The notes beneath the pieces were generated by a model that saw only the letters and a program-made list of their open reading frames with translations, had not been told where the DNA came from and searched no databases. 64,000 nucleotides of DNA from Flavobacterium franklandianum (GTDB lineage Bacteria; Bacteroidota; Bacteroidia; Flavobacteriales; Flavobacteriaceae): positions 1 to 64,000 of the forward strand of contig NZ_VJZR01000006.1 in the NCBI RefSeq assembly GCF_007097365.1, in the 5' to 3' direction. The position numbers were made by a program, and so were the translations under genes. This document shows, one piece after another, positions 8,084-15,970 of this stretch; positions within the stretch are counted from its first letter, which is position 1, and each line of letters opens with the position of its first letter.

Positions 8084-9943
8084 TTATTTCAATTCCAATA
8101 TCAAAGCTGATTTTGGTTCCAAAGTAATTTCTTTTGTAACGTCAATTATTTTATCGGTAATGACGTCTTTTCCGGTTTTGAAATTCCCAATATTTTCAAC
8201 AAATCGATCCGTTTTTAGCGTTTTGGTTTCGCTACTGTTGTTGAATAAAACCATCACGCTTTGCTTCGCCAGTTCGCTAACGCTGGGGTCGGTAGCATTG
8301 TATCTGAAATAGACATACGTATTGTCTTCGGGAATGTAGTGCGTCATTTTGCCAAAGTGAACTACCGATTTGTTTTTTCTCCAATTAAAGAGCTTGGAAG
8401 TGAAATCGAAATATTCGTTTTGTCCTTGCGTTCTTCCTTCTTTGGTAAAAGCATTTATAGGATCGGCTTCCCATCCACCGGGGAAATCTTGGCGAATAGC
8501 GGCATCTCCTCCATCGTCTTTGTTTCCTGCCATTCCAATTTCGGAACCATAATACAATTGAGGAATTCCTCGCACTGTGGCAAGTAAACTCATTGTCATC
8601 TTGTATTTTTCAATGTCATTTTTGTAAACGTGATTGATGCGATTTGTGTCGTGATTTTCGGCAAAAATCAATAAATTATTCACATTTGGAAATAGAAAAT
8701 CATTGGCAAAATTGTTGTAAACTTTTGCCATTCCACTTTCCCAGTTTCCATCTTCGTTGAAAACCGTTAAAAGAGCATCAGATAAAATAAAATCCATTAC
8801 ACTAGGCAAATGAGAATTGAAATTCTGAATTTTACCTATGGGACTGTCTTTTTGCCAATAGGAAAGTTGGGCTTGATCGCGCATCGAAATTTCGCCAACA
8901 ATATTGAAATTCGGATATTCATCTGTGATGGCTTTGGTCCATTTTGTGATGGCGATTGGATCGGCATAATTGTAAGTGTCCACTCTAAAACCATCTAAAT
9001 TGGAAGATTCAATCCACCAAATAGCATTTTGAGTAAGATAATTTAAAACCAATGGATTTGTTTGATTCAAATCAGGCATCGATGGAGCAAACCAGCCATC
9101 CATACATATTTTGGTATCGCTTTTGGATGCATTTATGTCGTGAATGACTGTTCTTCTATGGTTGGTTTGAGTGAAATTTTCAAACTGATGAATCCAATCT
9201 TGAGTGGGTAAATCTTTCATCATCCAATGCTGTAAACCCCAGTGATTGGTTACATAATCCATCACTAATTTCAGGTTTTTTTTGTGCATTTCAGTAGCTA
9301 ATCGGGTATAATCTTCATTGGTTCCGTATCGAGGGTCTATTTTATAGACATCGGTTTGTGCATAAGAATGATAGGAATAAACCGCTTCGTTATCTTCGCA
9401 AAGTGGTGTAATCCAAAGGGTTGTTGCGCCCAATGCTGCGATGTAATCTAAATGATTGATGACGCCTTGAATGTCTCCTCCGTGTCTTCCTTCGGGCAAT
9501 TCTCGGTTGTATTTTTCGGTGGTCAATTTGTCGCTATCATTCTTCAGATATCCGTTGGCGAAACGGTCTGGCATTATCAAATACATCATATCTGAAGCAT
9601 CAAAACTTTTGCGCACGGCTGAGTTTTCTCTTCTTTGTTTTAGGGAATATTTTTGTGTAAAAATTACTTTTTCATTTTCTTTAAATAGGAAATAGAAGTC
9701 TTTTGGAGGAATATTTTTGGTGTTGATGGTGACAAAAATGTAGTTGGGGTTTTCGGTTCTTTCTACTTTTGTAATTGGAATTGAATTTGAAGTCGAAACG
9801 TTATATTTTGATATGTTTTTGCCATATACCATAATTTGTAATTCGGGATTGTGCATTCCGGCATACCAAAAAGGAGGTTCTATTCTTTCGATTTGTGCAA
9901 ACATTGTTGAAGAAATTAAAAAAAATAAAAGTAGTTTTTTCAT
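8084..9943 (-). CDS. Neopullulanase/cyclomaltodextrinase-like GH13 (SusA-like)
   Basis: A 619-residue GH13 enzyme with a signal peptide (MKKLLLFFLISSTMFAQ) and an N-terminal Ig-like cyclomaltodextrinase domain (IERIEPPFWYAGMHNPELQIMVYG; about residues 18-110). The catalytic barrel then starts (MYLIMPDRFANG). GH13 regions: LVMDYVTNH; LDGFRVDTYNY with nucleophile Asp near 322; IVGEISM with Glu near 350; and FAENHDTNR with Asp near 431. This architecture matches the periplasmic neopullulanase SusA, which breaks imported oligosaccharides to maltose, panose and glucose. It lies between the GH65 phosphorylase and GH31 glucosidase genes, each spacer holding a hairpin. Confidence 0.93.
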   Translation of the reverse strand: MKKLLLFFLISSTMFAQIERIEPPFWYAGMHNPELQIMVYGKNISKYNVSTSNSIPITKVERTENPNYIFVTINTKNIPPKDFYFLFKENEKVIFTQKYSLKQRRENSAVRKSFDASDMMYLIMPDRFANGYLKNDSDKLTTEKYNRELPEGRHGGDIQGVINHLDYIAALGATTLWITPLCEDNEAVYSYHSYAQTDVYKIDPRYGTNEDYTRLATEMHKKNLKLVMDYVTNHWGLQHWMMKDLPTQDWIHQFENFTQTNHRRTVIHDINASKSDTKICMDGWFAPSMPDLNQTNPLVLNYLTQNAIWWIESSNLDGFRVDTYNYADPIAITKWTKAITDEYPNFNIVGEISMRDQAQLSYWQKDSPIGKIQNFNSHLPSVMDFILSDALLTVFNEDGNWESGMAKVYNNFANDFLFPNVNNLLIFAENHDTNRINHVYKNDIEKYKMTMSLLATVRGIPQLYYGSEIGMAGNKDDGGDAAIRQDFPGGWEADPINAFTKEGRTQGQNEYFDFTSKLFNWRKNKSVVHFGKMTHYIPEDNTYVYFRYNATDPSVSELAKQSVMVLFNNSSETKTLKTDRFVENIGNFKTGKDVITDKIIDVTKEITLEPKSALILELK

Positions 9944-9983
9944 TTGACAAATAATTGAATTTATTTCAACTTTATTATTTAAA

Positions 9984-10041
9984 CATATAAGGCATATAAG
10001 TTCATTTAAGTTTTCTTATCTGTCCTTATATGCCTTATATG
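9984..10041. repeat. Perfect 17-bp intergenic hairpin (CATATAAGG family)
   Basis: CATATAAGGCATATAAG (9984-10000) and its exact complement (10025-10041) are separated by a 24-nt loop. It lies after the GH65 stop and before the neopullulanase-like start. It would make a strong RNA hairpin inside the operon, so enzymes downstream of the phosphorylase may be expressed at a different level. Confidence 0.75.
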
Positions 10042-10056
10042 GTATTGACTTTTTAA

Positions 10057-12432
10057 CTAGACGACAACCAAACTATTTGGTTCCACCAAAACCGCATTTC
10101 CATTGATAAACACAGTCATTTCTTTCGAACCTTCGAGTGTAAGTTGGGTGTCGTGGTGATTCACAGCAACCTTCAAAATCTGGTTTCTGAAATTGATTTT
10201 AAAGGAATAACCCGTCCATTCTTTTGGTATTTTTGGAGAGAAATGTAGCGCATCATTTTTTACGCGCATTCCGCCAAATCCTTCTACAATACTCATCCAA
10301 GTTCCTGCCATTGATGTGATATGACAACCTTCTTCGACTTCTTTATTGTAATCGTCAAGGTCCAAACGTGAAGTTCTCAAATAGAACGTGTAAGCCATAT
10401 CCATTTTGTCCAATTTGGCTGCTTGAATGGAATGCACGCAAGGCGAAAGTGAACTTTCGTGAACGGTAAACGGTTCGTAAAAATCGAAATGTTTTTCTAA
10501 TTGTTCTCTCGTAAAATGATCTTCAAAAAAATAAAATCCTTGTAATGTATCAGCTTGTTTGATGTATGGCGAACGCAAAACTCTGTCCCAAGACCATTTT
10601 TGGTTGATTGGTCGTTGGCTTTTATCTAAATCTTTTACCAAAACCAATTCTTTATCTAAGAAACCATCTTGTTGCAAATAAACCCCGTATTTTTCGGAAT
10701 ACGGGAAGTACATATTGCCTGAAACTTTTTTCCATTCCTGCAATTCAGCATCGGATAATTTTACTTTTTCGATGATGCGTTTGTGGTCTGAAGGATATTC
10801 CAAAGACACTTTCAGGATTTGTTCGTGTGCATAATCGATACACCATTTAGCAATATAATTAGTATAGAAATTATTGTTTACGTTATTTTCATATTCGTTT
10901 GGGCCTGTAACTCCAAGAATGACATACTGATTTTTGTCTGTCGAAAAATTGGCTCGTTGATGCCAAAAACGCGCAATCCCAATCAACACTTCCAATCCTT
11001 TTTCCGGGATATAGCTGTAATCGCCAGTAAAACGATGGTAATTGAAAATCGCAAAGGCAATCGCACCATTTCTGTGGATTTCTTCGTGAGTGATTTCCCA
11101 TTCGTTATGACATTCTTCGCCATTCATTGTCACCATAGGATACAATGCCGCTCCATTTTTGAAACCCAAATTGTCTTTAGCATTTTCAATGGCTTTGTCC
11201 AATTGATTGTAACGATACGTCAATAAATTTCTTGCCACTTGCTGGTCTTTGGTCGCCATATAAAACGGAATGCAATAAGCTTCGGTATCCCAATAAGTAG
11301 AACCGCCATATTTTTCGCCAGTGAAACCTTTTGGACCAATATTCAAACGAGAATCTTTACCAGAATAGGTTTGATTGAGTTGAAAAATATTGAAACGTAT
11401 TCCTTGTTGTGCTTTCACATCGCCTTCAATAGTGATGTCTGACATTTCCCAAATTTTTGCCCAAGCTTCGATTTGCTCTTCTAATAATTGGTTATAACCT
11501 TTTGCTAAAGCTTCTTTTATTACGGCTTCTGCTGCTGCTACAGTATTTTCGTGATTTAAAGAAACAGTATAACCACCAATTTTTTGGATAGAAGATTTTT
11601 GTCCTTTTGCAATGATAACATCGAAAGAAAATTGAATTTTATCGGTGCCAGTTTTTATGTTAGAAGGAGAAATGTTGCCATTTTTACCATTTATAAAAAT
11701 GCTGTTTTGCATAAAAGTAGTGGCCTTGAAATGGGTTTTGAAGGTTTGGGCGGTTACAAAAGCTTCGTTTCCGCTTCTTTTTACATCCATTGGTTCCCAG
11801 AATTTCTCTTCCCAGTTCGCATCTTCATTGCTTACTCCAGCGTCAACATAAGGTTTGTAAACTATTTTCGTGTCTTTGTTTAGAGCGGTGATTTCATAAT
11901 TGATAATACCTACTTCGTCTAAATTCATACATAGAAAACGACGAATATTTACGCCAATTTCGGTTCCGTTTTGCAAAACAGCTTCAAAAGAACGGTTGTA
12001 CCAACCTTCTTTCATATTCAACTCACGACGAAAGTTTTTAACTTCCGTACACGTATTCAAATCTAGGTTTTCATCGTTGATTTCAATGTCAATTCCAATC
12101 CAATTTGGTGCGTTTAGGACTTTGGCAAAATATTTTGGATACCCATTTTTCCACCAACCCACTTTGGTTTTATCGGGATAATAAATTCCTGCAATATAAC
12201 TTCCTTGAAAAGTTTCTCCTGTGTAATTTTCTTCAAAATTCGCGCGTTGTCCCATAGCACCGTTGCCAATGCTGAAGAGACTTTCGGACGATTTTACGCT
12301 CTCTGCATCAAATCCTTCTTCAATGATTGACCAATTATCTGGTTTTATATAATCTTGGTTCATTTCTTCTTTTTGTTTAATAGTTGAAAAATTTAAAGAA
12401 TTCGATTTTTTGAATTCTTTTTTTTCAATCAT
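10057..12432 (-). CDS. Maltose (or related) phosphorylase, GH65
   Basis: A 791-codon GH65 glycoside phosphorylase; no signal peptide, so cytoplasmic. It splits maltose with phosphate into glucose and beta-glucose 1-phosphate. The catalytic acid region is NGEECHNEWEITHEEIHRNG near residue 449 of this frame. GGSTYWDTEAYCIPFY and GPNEYENNVNNNFYTN are also typical of maltose phosphorylases. Beta-phosphoglucomutase directly upstream supports phosphorolysis: its TAA is followed at once by this ATG (12430-12432), suggesting coupled translation. A second in-frame ATG at 12361-12363 (MNQDYIKPDNW) matches the usual family N-terminus and may be the real start, leaving 768 residues. Kojibiose or trehalose phosphorylase is less likely given the starch context. 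Confidence 0.92.
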   Translation of the reverse strand: MIEKKEFKKSNSLNFSTIKQKEEMNQDYIKPDNWSIIEEGFDAESVKSSESLFSIGNGAMGQRANFEENYTGETFQGSYIAGIYYPDKTKVGWWKNGYPKYFAKVLNAPNWIGIDIEINDENLDLNTCTEVKNFRRELNMKEGWYNRSFEAVLQNGTEIGVNIRRFLCMNLDEVGIINYEITALNKDTKIVYKPYVDAGVSNEDANWEEKFWEPMDVKRSGNEAFVTAQTFKTHFKATTFMQNSIFINGKNGNISPSNIKTGTDKIQFSFDVIIAKGQKSSIQKIGGYTVSLNHENTVAAAEAVIKEALAKGYNQLLEEQIEAWAKIWEMSDITIEGDVKAQQGIRFNIFQLNQTYSGKDSRLNIGPKGFTGEKYGGSTYWDTEAYCIPFYMATKDQQVARNLLTYRYNQLDKAIENAKDNLGFKNGAALYPMVTMNGEECHNEWEITHEEIHRNGAIAFAIFNYHRFTGDYSYIPEKGLEVLIGIARFWHQRANFSTDKNQYVILGVTGPNEYENNVNNNFYTNYIAKWCIDYAHEQILKVSLEYPSDHKRIIEKVKLSDAELQEWKKVSGNMYFPYSEKYGVYLQQDGFLDKELVLVKDLDKSQRPINQKWSWDRVLRSPYIKQADTLQGFYFFEDHFTREQLEKHFDFYEPFTVHESSLSPCVHSIQAAKLDKMDMAYTFYLRTSRLDLDDYNKEVEEGCHITSMAGTWMSIVEGFGGMRVKNDALHFSPKIPKEWTGYSFKINFRNQILKVAVNHHDTQLTLEGSKEMTVFINGNAVLVEPNSLVVV

Positions 12433-13089
12433 TTAATTGTTTATTAAATTGTCGATAAAGGTTTTATCCATTTGGGTAAAATCTTTAAATAAATATTTTG
12501 CTTCGTGCAAGGTGGAAGCTTCTCCAATTCCTACGCTAATCATTCCGCCAATGTTTGCGGCTTGAACTCCAGCAACCGAATCTTCGAAAACAATTGAATC
12601 TTCGGGTTTGGTATTCAATAATTTGGCGGCAAGCAAGAAAACTTCGGGATCGGGTTTGGCGTTCGAAACATCGTTTCCGTCAACAATAGCATCAAAGAAG
12701 TCAAGAGTTCCCGTTTTTTCGAGAATAGGTCTAGCGTTTTTGCTGGCTGAACCTAATGCTATTAATTGGTTGCGCTCTTTCAAATAGTTTAAAATAGGCA
12801 TCACTCCTTGTAAGATTTCGCTTTCGTCCATGTCGACTAAATAGGACAAATAATCTTCGTTTTTTTGAATGAGCCATCTGTTTTTGGCTTCTTGCGAAGC
12901 AGTAACTTTCCCTATTTCCAGAATGATATCGAGCGAGCGCACACGGCTTACTCCTTTTAATAATTCGTTGTTTTCGTGTGTAAATTCGAACCCTAATTCA
13001 TTGGCGATTTTTTCCCAAGCTAGAAAATGGTATTTTGCGGTGTCCACAATTACGCCGTCAAGGTCGAATATAAATGCTTTTGTATTCAT
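12433..13089 (-). CDS. pgmB: Beta-phosphoglucomutase
   Basis: A 218-residue HAD-superfamily enzyme that turns beta-glucose 1-phosphate into glucose 6-phosphate. The phospho-aspartate motif is FDLDGVIVDT (Asp9 and Asp11). The cap domain begins at KYHFLAWEKIANELG. GSASKNARPILEK and DSVAGVQAANIGGM supply the remaining HAD motifs. Length is typical. It sits between the MFS sugar importer and the GH65 phosphorylase, whose product it uses, and abuts the GH65 frame without a spacer. This arrangement is the classical maltose phosphorolysis cassette. Confidence 0.95.
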   Translation of the reverse strand: MNTKAFIFDLDGVIVDTAKYHFLAWEKIANELGFEFTHENNELLKGVSRVRSLDIILEIGKVTASQEAKNRWLIQKNEDYLSYLVDMDESEILQGVMPILNYLKERNQLIALGSASKNARPILEKTGTLDFFDAIVDGNDVSNAKPDPEVFLLAAKLLNTKPEDSIVFEDSVAGVQAANIGGMISVGIGEASTLHEAKYLFKDFTQMDKTFIDNLINN

Positions 13090-13101
13090 TATTATTTTAA
13101 T

Positions 13102-14433
13102 TTATTTAGCTGTTGAAATTCTTTCTTTAACAAAAAATACTGCCAAACCGGCTATCAACATTGAAACTCCTGCGATTACAATAATGGCCATTGGAAAACC
13201 TCCAAACAAAGCAATAATTGTACTTCCTAATAATCCCGCAGCGATTTGTGGAATGGTAATGGTGGCATTAAACAATCCCATATAAACTCCCATTTTATCT
13301 GCTGGAAGTGAGCCAGAAAGCATGGCGTAAGGCATAGCTAAAATGGCTGCCCAAGCCAATCCTACTCCTGAAATGGAAAGTAATAAAATGGTTTTGTCGT
13401 GTACAAAATACATCGATGCCAAGCCAATTCCTCCCATTAAAAGTGAAAAACTATAGGTTTTTTTTCTGCCAATTGATTTTGCAATTTTTGGGATTAGGAA
13501 AGAAAATAGGGCAGCAACTGCACTATAAAAGGCAAACAATACTCCTGTCCAATCTCCTGCTTCGTTGAAACCAATAGATTTTGGATCTAATGCTTCTGCT
13601 CCCCAAACCTGATTGGCAATGGCTCTGGTAGTGTAAACCCACATTAAAAACAGGGCAAACCAAGAAAAGAATTGTACAATTCCCAATTGCCAAAATATTT
13701 TTGGAGCGTTTTTTATCAATTTGATAATACTTGTCTTTTCGGTTATAGTTTCGGCTTCTAAGTCGATGTCGTTGTATTCTGCGTGTTCTTTTGGGGCATA
13801 TTCTCTGGTTCTAAAAACAGTCCAAAGAACAGTTGCTAACAAAATAGCTCCTCCTATATAGAAAGACCAAATTACAGAAGCTGCCACTTTTTCGCCAGCT
13901 GCGGGAATATTTGCGACTCCTGCTTTGGCAAGAATCCATGGCAATAAAGAACCAAAAACGGCTCCAAAATTGATTAAAGCACTTTGCAAAGAATAACCTA
14001 GATTTTTCTGTTCGTCATTGACCATATCACCAACAAGTGATCTAAATGGCTGCATGGTTACATTAAATGAAGTGTCCATTAAGAGAAGCATTACGGCACC
14101 AAAAATTAATGGGGGTAATAAATAAGTAAAATATTCTGCATTTGGCATAAAAAACATTGCCAAAGCCGAAACTATTGCGCCAAAAAATATAAATGGAATT
14201 CTGCGTCCAAGACGTGTCCAAGTTTTATCGCTAGACAGACCAATGATAGGTTGAACAATTAGACCTGCGAGTGGAGCTGCCAGCCAAAAGTATCCAATGC
14301 TATGAACATCGGCACCGAGGGCTTCTAATATTCTGCTGGTATTACCATTTTGAAGTGAATATCCAATTTGTACTCCCAGGAATCCAAAGCTTAGATTCCA
14401 GATTTGCCAAAAACTTAATTTGGGTTTTTTCAT
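13102..14433 (-). CDS. MFS maltose/maltodextrin transporter
   Basis: A 443-residue inner-membrane permease with about 12 hydrophobic segments, resembling the GPH/SLC45-like sugar:cation symporters found in Bacteroidota maltose loci. The start is taken at the ATG at 14431-14433 (MKKPKLSFWQIWNLSFGFLG), which gives the family's usual N-terminus; 15 in-frame codons upstream are probably untranslated. Family-like loops are visible, for example GLSSDKTWTRLGRRIPFIFFGA after the second segment. It is the first gene of the minus-strand starch operon, 12 bp before pgmB. It would import maltose made by the periplasmic amylases. Confidence 0.9.
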   Translation of the reverse strand: MKKPKLSFWQIWNLSFGFLGVQIGYSLQNGNTSRILEALGADVHSIGYFWLAAPLAGLIVQPIIGLSSDKTWTRLGRRIPFIFFGAIVSALAMFFMPNAEYFTYLLPPLIFGAVMLLLMDTSFNVTMQPFRSLVGDMVNDEQKNLGYSLQSALINFGAVFGSLLPWILAKAGVANIPAAGEKVAASVIWSFYIGGAILLATVLWTVFRTREYAPKEHAEYNDIDLEAETITEKTSIIKLIKNAPKIFWQLGIVQFFSWFALFLMWVYTTRAIANQVWGAEALDPKSIGFNEAGDWTGVLFAFYSAVAALFSFLIPKIAKSIGRKKTYSFSLLMGGIGLASMYFVHDKTILLLSISGVGLAWAAILAMPYAMLSGSLPADKMGVYMGLFNATITIPQIAAGLLGSTIIALFGGFPMAIIVIAGVSMLIAGLAVFFVKERISTAK

Positions 14434-14537
14434 TATCGTATATTGTTTTAAATGTACGATAAGCACCTTGCTTATCAAAACTTAACTTATTTTTCGAAGT
14501 AAAAGTAACAGTTTTGAATTGTGTAAATATATTAAAA

Positions 14538-14565
14538 GAAGTTAGAAGTTGGAAGTTAGAAGTTA
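14538..14565. repeat. Heptamer tandem repeat GAAGTTA x4
   Basis: Four consecutive copies of GAAGTT(A/G) lie in the 273-bp gap between the LacI-type regulator and the MFS gene. Apart from this repeat and the operon's unrecognised promoter I see nothing in the gap. Simple repeats of this kind can vary in copy number by slippage. Confidence 0.75.
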
Positions 14566-14706
14566 GAAAAGTATTTATTTCAAAAACTACAACGTAATAG
14601 TGTGAATAAGTTTTTAATATCGATGACTATATCAATGAAAATGATAAAAATAAATGTGTTTTACAGCACAATAAAATATTGAAATTGCTAATGAAATTGA
14701 ATTTTT

Positions 14707-15744
14707 TTAAAGCGTTGATTCTCGCTCTATTAAATGGGTTTCAATTACAACAGTTTTGTAGACTTCGTCCTTTTCTTCTATTTCTATTCCTTCTTCTTCG
14801 GCTTCCAATCTTTCGATAAGTATTTTTGCTGCCACACTGCCCATTTCTAATCCGTTTTGGCTTACTGTCGTTATGGTTGGCGTAGAATATTTAGATATAA
14901 TTCCATCTGTAAAAGCAATAACTGCGAGGTCTTCAGGAACTTTTATCCCCATTTTATGAGCTATTTTGATGATGGTTACAGCAAATAACTCGTTTACCGC
15001 AAAAACAGCATCAAAGGCTTTGTTTTCTAGCAATTGAGCAATTGTGATTTCGCAATTTTCGACATTTTCAATTTTGATGATTAGATTTTCATCGAATGGC
15101 AAACCGTTATCTCTCAATGCTTTGATGTAGCCATCTGTTCTAAATTTTCCAACACTCACATAATCGACAGTGGTGACTAGGGCGATTTTTTTACGGCCTT
15201 TATCAATCAAATTTTGAACGGCTTCATAAGCGGCCAATTCGTCATTTATAATCACTTTGTCACAAAGGATATCGTTGGTCACTCTGTCAAACATTACGAC
15301 AGGCATTCCTTGGCTGATTACTTCAGTTATATGGTGGAAATCGCCTTTGAATTGGGTTTCTTTGGAGAGTGACATTATAAATCCGTCGATGCTACCATTG
15401 GCTAGCAATTCCATATTTAGCACTTCTTTGTCGAAAGAATCGTCTGATAAACAAATGATGACACTGTATCCTTTTTCATTAGCAACATGTTCGATTCCAT
15501 TGATGACGGTTGAAAAGAAATAATGCACAATTTCGGGAATAATAATTCCTATGGTTTTTGTTTTCCTGTTTTTTAAACTTAGTGCAATATTATTGGGTTT
15601 GTAATGATAAAACTTAGCAAAAGCCTGAACTTTGAGTCTGGTTTCTTCCCCAATTTCAAGACTGTTTCTAAGAGACTTGGAAACGGTAGAAATAGATACA
15701 TCCAACTCTTTTGCAATTTGCTTTAGTGTTACTTTCTTTTTCAT
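14707..15744 (-). CDS. LacI-family regulator of the starch/maltose locus
   Basis: A 345-residue LacI/GalR-type transcription factor. The N-terminal helix-turn-helix is textbook (VTLKQIAKELDVSISTVSKSLRNS, residues about 5-28), followed by the hinge region (NNIALSLKNRKTKTIGIIIP) and a periplasmic-binding-protein-like sensor domain. It lies between the two arms of the starch locus, divergent from susC. Bacteroides uses the membrane regulator SusR for this job; a LacI-type regulator here is a different solution. Maltose or a maltodextrin is the likely effector by context. Candidate operators lie at 15849-15864 and 24724-24739. Whether it represses or activates is not visible. Confidence 0.92.
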   Translation of the reverse strand: MKKKVTLKQIAKELDVSISTVSKSLRNSLEIGEETRLKVQAFAKFYHYKPNNIALSLKNRKTKTIGIIIPEIVHYFFSTVINGIEHVANEKGYSVIICLSDDSFDKEVLNMELLANGSIDGFIMSLSKETQFKGDFHHITEVISQGMPVVMFDRVTNDILCDKVIINDELAAYEAVQNLIDKGRKKIALVTTVDYVSVGKFRTDGYIKALRDNGLPFDENLIIKIENVENCEITIAQLLENKAFDAVFAVNELFAVTIIKIAHKMGIKVPEDLAVIAFTDGIISKYSTPTITTVSQNGLEMGSVAAKILIERLEAEEEGIEIEEKDEVYKTVVIETHLIERESTL

Positions 15745-15775
15745 ACGTGTAATTTAGTAAAAATCATTTTCGTAA

Positions 15776-15806
15776 TAAAGATAAAATTTTATTTAGATTA
15801 TGGCAA
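15776..15806 (-). promoter_or_regulatory. Candidate promoter of the LacI-type regulator
   Basis: Read on the minus strand: TTG (15806-15804), 20 nt, then TATCTTTA (15783-15776). This fits the Bacteroidota -33/-7 pattern (TTTG, 19-21 nt, TAnnTTTG) with one mismatch in the -7 box. Just downstream, TCATTTTCGTAA on the plus strand (15764-15775) partly matches the candidate operator, so autoregulation is possible. Confidence 0.45.
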
Positions 15807-15848
15807 TTTAGGTGTCAAAAATTTAAATAAAACAGAAACTTTTCAACA

Positions 15849-15864
15849 CTATCACGTTTTCGTA
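15849..15864 (+). promoter_or_regulatory. Candidate LacI-type operator before susC
   Basis: CTATCACGTTTTCGT (15849-15863) contains the inverted half-sites ACG and CGT around TTTT. Fourteen of its 15 bases recur in inverted orientation at 24725-24739, before the distal starch-binding protein gene. It lies where the -33 element of the susC promoter should be, which suits repression in the absence of maltodextrins. Confidence 0.55.
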
Positions 15865-15878
15865 ACTGTTTTAATTTT

Positions 15879-15886
15879 TACCTTTG
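15879..15886 (+). promoter_or_regulatory. susC promoter -7 box
   Basis: TACCTTTG is an exact match to the Bacteroidota -7 consensus TAnnTTTG, 85 bp before the susC ATG, leaving an untranslated leader of about 75-80 nt. A clear TTTG -33 box is missing; the expected place overlaps the candidate operator. Confidence 0.6.
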
Positions 15887-15970
15887 TTGGAACTGTTGAT
15901 AATTATCTAATTTTGAAGTTCGAAGTAAAGGTAATTACTAACAATAACCTAATTAATTTAAACAAAAAGT

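Noticed and set aside
10819..11226. 135-codon plus-strand frame opposite the GH65 gene
   Set aside because: Antisense shadow of a well-supported enzyme; hydrophobic, family-less translation.
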